A stretch of DNA of 47,723 bases. Origin: a virus. The notes beneath the pieces were generated by a model, which was given only the letters and a program-made list of their open reading frames with translations, made no database searches and was not told the origin of the DNA. The stretch covers positions 1 to 47,723 of IMG/VR virus record IMGVR_UViG_3300027752_001623. One strand, written 5' to 3'. The translations under genes and the position numbers were made by a program. This document shows, one piece after another, positions 45,261-47,723 of the stretch; the first letter of the stretch is position 1; every line of letters starts with the position of its first letter.

Positions 45261-46910
45261 GTTAATTTCTCTTCCACGGTTAGAATAAAAAGGAACAATC
45301 TCAACTTCTTCGTCTAAGGCATTCTCAACCTTCAACGAAAGTGTTACTTGTTCGTTTATATACCTAGTAAGATATAAGTTTAACTTGTTCATGTCCGGCA
45401 AGTACGGTCCATCAATTACATCATACGGACTTGGTGACCTGTCTACATTAACTGCATACTGCATCTGGAACTCATTTTTACCGTAACGTTGTTTCCAACT
45501 AACTGCTCCGGCATACTTTGCTACTCTTGGTTGCTCGGTGTCTGTGTACTTTAACATAACATTAAATGCACCAAACTCTTGCATATACCTAAAGCCCTGT
45601 GTAGTGAAGTCTCCTGCGTTGTAGTACTGTGGTTTGACGTATACATCGGCTAACATAAAGCCTGACTGATATTCAATAGTCTCTGAAAACTCGTACATGA
45701 ATAACTGAATTGCGCCAAAGCCAATCTCGTATCCTATACCTTCTTCTGGTTTCAGGTCTGCGTTACCTAGTACCCAATCGTCACCAAACTGTTCGTATAA
45801 GGTAGGCTTTCTAAAACTGTTGCCTACATTTAAATAAAACTGTCCTGATGTTAGACCGAATCTTAATGCATTTTGACCATCGTTGCCGAATCTAAAACCA
45901 AAGTTATATTCAAATACTGCTGACGCATTGATACTTAGGAATGCTCCATAGTTATCGTCATCGTATGTTTTAACTGTTGTTCCTGATTGTGTTGCATAGT
46001 ACAGTTGCTCTGCATCTATACCAAAGTCAATGTTAACTGCATTACTTAAATCCTTATGCTCTGCAATCCTAATGAAGTTCCTGTGACTTTCATTACTGTA
46101 AGTCTCCATCCCTTCAGTATAATACTGACTGTCAACGTATGATCTACCTAATGTAAGATAGTCGTTTCTAATACTAAAGTTATAACGGTCGCCGTCTTCT
46201 ACACATGCATTTGATGTACTGAAGTCTGCTGTATAACAATTATCATAGTCGTACTCATACTGTGCAATCTTACCGTCGAATGTCCAGTCGCCTGCATCAA
46301 CGGATACTTTTGCTTGTTGCATGTCGTACTCATCATATTCTGTATTATCATTACGGGCACTAAAGTTATTGTTTGACTTAAACTTAACAAACTCAATATT
46401 GTCAGTTGGTGCTAGTCTGAGGTATGAAGGCTTTGTACCTTCTGTCCTAACAGTTACACCTGAGTCAATAACATCTTCAATTAGTACTGTTCCAGCAATA
46501 CTGCCTGAACCATATAGTACTCCGTTTGCTCCAGAGATAATTCTCACGGATTCACCGGACACCATTTCATGTCCAAAGTTATACCAACCCGACCCGGGCT
46601 CATTTGCTGGTATGCCATTTGTGTACACTGTGGTGTGGACCGTTTGAGCTCCACGCTCATTGAAACCTATAAAGCCACCATAGCCGCCTGGACTATATGT
46701 GAACGCAGGCATTATTGCACTTATCAATCTAGTGCTTATGACTGGGTCCGTTTCAATCTTCTGTACTTGCTGGGCAACTACAGTGATTACTTCTATTTCA
46801 CTTTCTTCTGCTTGTACTTTAGAAATACCAAACGCTAGGATTAAAGGCAGTACTATTACGCCTGTAATCTTCAATGTGTGTTTGTTCCAAAGGTTTATTA
46901 GTTCGTTCAT
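45237..46910 (-). CDS. TonB-dependent outer-membrane receptor
   Basis: In this 557-residue protein a signal peptide (1-34, cut after KVQA) precedes a candidate TonB box EVITVVA (40-46). A plug domain follows to about 150, with FNERGAQTVHTTVYTNGIP, IISGANGVLYGSGSIAGTVL and other conserved plug strands. The remainder is an alternating aromatic/polar beta-barrel that ends REINLTLGYNW with the C-terminal aromatic needed for outer-membrane insertion. It is shorter than most receptors (600-750 residues) but BtuB-like in plan. The ligand is unknown; iron chelates and cobalamin are typical. It has a consensus promoter and the strong site AAGGAG, and heads the uvsW-thyX transcript region. Confidence 0.92.
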   Translation of the reverse strand: MNELINLWNKHTLKITGVIVLPLILAFGISKVQAEESEIEVITVVAQQVQKIETDPVISTRLISAIMPAFTYSPGGYGGFIGFNERGAQTVHTTVYTNGIPANEPGSGWYNFGHEMVSGESVRIISGANGVLYGSGSIAGTVLIEDVIDSGVTVRTEGTKPSYLRLAPTDNIEFVKFKSNNNFSARNDNTEYDEYDMQQAKVSVDAGDWTFDGKIAQYEYDYDNCYTADFSTSNACVEDGDRYNFSIRNDYLTLGRSYVDSQYYTEGMETYSNESHRNFIRIAEHKDLSNAVNIDFGIDAEQLYYATQSGTTVKTYDDDNYGAFLSINASAVFEYNFGFRFGNDGQNALRFGLTSGQFYLNVGNSFRKPTLYEQFGDDWVLGNADLKPEEGIGYEIGFGAIQLFMYEFSETIEYQSGFMLADVYVKPQYYNAGDFTTQGFRYMQEFGAFNVMLKYTDTEQPRVAKYAGAVSWKQRYGKNEFQMQYAVNVDRSPSPYDVIDGPYLPDMNKLNLYLTRYINEQVTLSLKVENALDEEVEIVPFYSNRGREINLTLGYNW

Positions 46911-46940
46911 ATTTTCTCCTTGTGTTATGACACAATACTA

Positions 46941-46968
46941 ATTATACACTCAGCACACTAGATGTCAA
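46941..46968 (-). promoter_or_regulatory. Sigma70-type promoter for the TonB-dependent receptor
   Basis: Minus-strand TTGACA (46968-46963) and TATAAT (46946-46941) are perfect hexamers with a 16-bp spacer. It lies 30 bases upstream of the ATG, with AAGGAG between, and just after a terminator, so the receptor is an independent, strongly expressed unit. Confidence 0.88.
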
Positions 46969-46991
46969 GTGTTTATTAGTTTTTTATTTGG

Positions 46992-47024
46992 AAAAAGGTG
47001 AAGCCCGGAGGGGATCCGGGCTTC
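46992..47024 (-). terminator. Rho-independent terminator of the AAA+ ATPase gene
   Basis: A perfect 10-bp stem GAAGCCCGGA/TCCGGGCTTC with a five-base loop (47000-47024) is followed on the minus strand by ACCTTTTT. It is the most GC-rich, strongest hairpin in the window and separates the ATPase transcript from the receptor promoter. Confidence 0.88.
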
Positions 47025-47107
47025 GTGGTCTACAAGTAGACCAAATATGGTGCTCTCTTTGGGGGATGACTAACAATCGAGCACCAGGGAACTGTCAGTG
47101 TTTCTGT
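47025..47107 (-). other. Structured 3' untranslated region with two more hairpins
   Basis: Between the ATPase stop and the terminator lie two perfect 8-bp stems. One is TGGTGCTC/GAGCACCA (47048-47055 with 47079-47086, 23-base loop). The other is TGGTCTAC/GTAGACCA (47026-47033 with 47036-47043), whose closing bases form a CUUG-type tetraloop. It could be a stable transcript end or a small RNA. No tRNA-like T-loop or CCA is present. Confidence 0.55.
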
Positions 47108-47723
47108 TTATATTGTACCTTTCATACAAGTAGTTCTTGCAAGTTTAGTCCAGTTAGCAGGATCCATTTTTCTAAGATCCGCAATCTTCAAAACCATTCG
47201 CAAACTAATCTCTCTAAGAGCATCTTGGTTCTCGGTCATAAAGCTAATGACTTCCGTGTCACCATCTTCGCCGAACTTGTATTCATCAAGCATACCATCT
47301 TTAACAATCTGGTTAATCCTCAAGAACTTATCTCTTGTAGAGTTCATTGTAAGATCCAAGTAGTGACACCTAGACATCAATGCCGCCAAATGATCCTTAA
47401 TCTTCTTGCTACGAACGTTCTCAAAATCAACGTTAGTAATAAAGATACAACCACCTTTGAACTCAAATCTGTCTGGAATGCCTTCTCTTCGCAATGCGTT
47501 AGATTCTGACTTCCAAGTAATGTAACGCTTCTTGCCTGAATCCAAAGTTGCTTTAAGCATGTTCAAACATACTTCATCAAATAACACACTATCACAATCA
47601 TCAAATACTAGTATGTTACCAGCAGATGAATTGTTATAAAGTGTTTGGAACAAACCAATCGGTGTTACCGAACCTTTTACTACTTCAGTTCTTGCAGGCT
47701 TGCCAGCAACCTCAGTAAGCATA
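47108..47723 (-). CDS. AAA+ ATPase, C-terminal part, start beyond the window
   Basis: At least 204 codons are open from the window edge to the TAA at 47108. The fragment has a Walker B motif NILVFDDCDSVLFDE and a sensor 1 strand GGCIFITNVDFENV, then arginines (LMSRCHYLDLTMN) that could act in ATP hydrolysis; Walker A must lie beyond the edge. The Met at the edge is internal, not the true start. It may be a remodelling ATPase; a clamp-loader large subunit (gp44) is possible but the fragment lacks clear features of it. It ends in a structured 3' region and terminator. Confidence 0.8.
   Translation of the reverse strand, partial: MLTEVAGKPARTEVVKGSVTPIGLFQTLYNNSSAGNILVFDDCDSVLFDEVCLNMLKATLDSGKKRYITWKSESNALRREGIPDRFEFKGGCIFITNVDFENVRSKKIKDHLAALMSRCHYLDLTMNSTRDKFLRINQIVKDGMLDEYKFGEDGDTEVISFMTENQDALREISLRMVLKIADLRKMDPANWTKLARTTCMKGTI

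Noticed and set aside
46992-47107. tRNA-like stems after the ATPase gene
   Set aside because: No cloverleaf, T-loop consensus or CCA end can be drawn. The stems fit a terminator and two simple hairpins.
1-47723. Prophage integration signs, insertion sequences, CRISPR arrays
   Set aside because: No integrase, transposase, inverted terminal repeats, spaced direct repeats or attachment-site duplication was seen.

Overview
The window reads as part of the genome of a T4-like (tailed, contractile-type) virus of a marine Gram-negative bacterium. The base composition is AT-rich, and all genes but one are on the minus strand. They are packed end to end with ATGA or TAATG stop/start overlaps. T4-type replication genes occur (UvsW-like helicase, DnaB/gp41-like helicase, Toprim primase), along with class Ia ribonucleotide reductase, ThyX, and virion proteins including a PAAR spike tip and a tail-fibre-like protein. 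The host cannot be named. A phage-encoded TonB-dependent receptor and FeoA imply a Gram-negative host with TonB and Feo systems. No tRNA, integrase, insertion sequence or CRISPR array was seen, and no gene-free stretch exceeds 300 bases; the longest, about 200 bases at 46911-47107, holds a promoter, a terminator and hairpins.

Layout in the direction of transcription (right to left). 47723-46911: the end of an AAA+ ATPase gene, then three hairpins, the last a terminator. 46910-38228: a TonB-dependent receptor, UvsW-like helicase, adenine phosphoribosyltransferase, a nucleosidase, ThyX, several small unknowns, and a 188-residue protein resembling a miniature bacterial replicative polymerase (DnaE). 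38231-37860: the only plus-strand gene. 37805-33454: a virion protein, primase, SGNH hydrolase and replicative helicase. 33452-16000: a block of probable capsid-internal proteins. Eight of these begin with a similar short N-terminus followed by an (I/L/V)xE site, as in T4 capsid-targeted proteins. They include a ligase-like nucleotidyltransferase and a 1918-residue protein with an amidoligase-like domain and a nuclease-like motif. The block also holds a Cu/Zn superoxide dismutase-ParB fusion, three small strongly expressed virion-type genes and two glycosyltransferase-like genes. 15979-12930: an SGNH-like protein, FeoA, a RecB-type nuclease and an NADP oxidoreductase. 12872-5976: a tail-fibre-like protein, an unknown, NrdA, NrdB and PAAR. 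5947-1: a degenerate subtilase/Ig protein, a PP-loop-like protein, two tandem fatty acid desaturases, an alpha/beta hydrolase, a small zinc-ribbon protein and a truncated SGNH-like gene.

Two promoter classes separate by function. Near-perfect TTGACA/TATAAT promoters precede nrdA, the nuclease, primase, helicase and receptor genes. A T4-late-like octamer (T/G/C)ATAAATA precedes mostly virion-type genes. At three genes the octamer lies exactly 5 nt from the ATG, which predicts leaderless late mRNAs.

Together the genes suggest a virus that remodels its host during infection: nucleotide supply (NrdAB, ThyX, APRT, nucleosidase), membrane lipids (two desaturases), metal uptake and redox (TonB receptor, FeoA, superoxide dismutase). 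It also appears to package enzymes in its capsid. Functional statements rest on motifs read by eye and on remembered family features; no database search was run.
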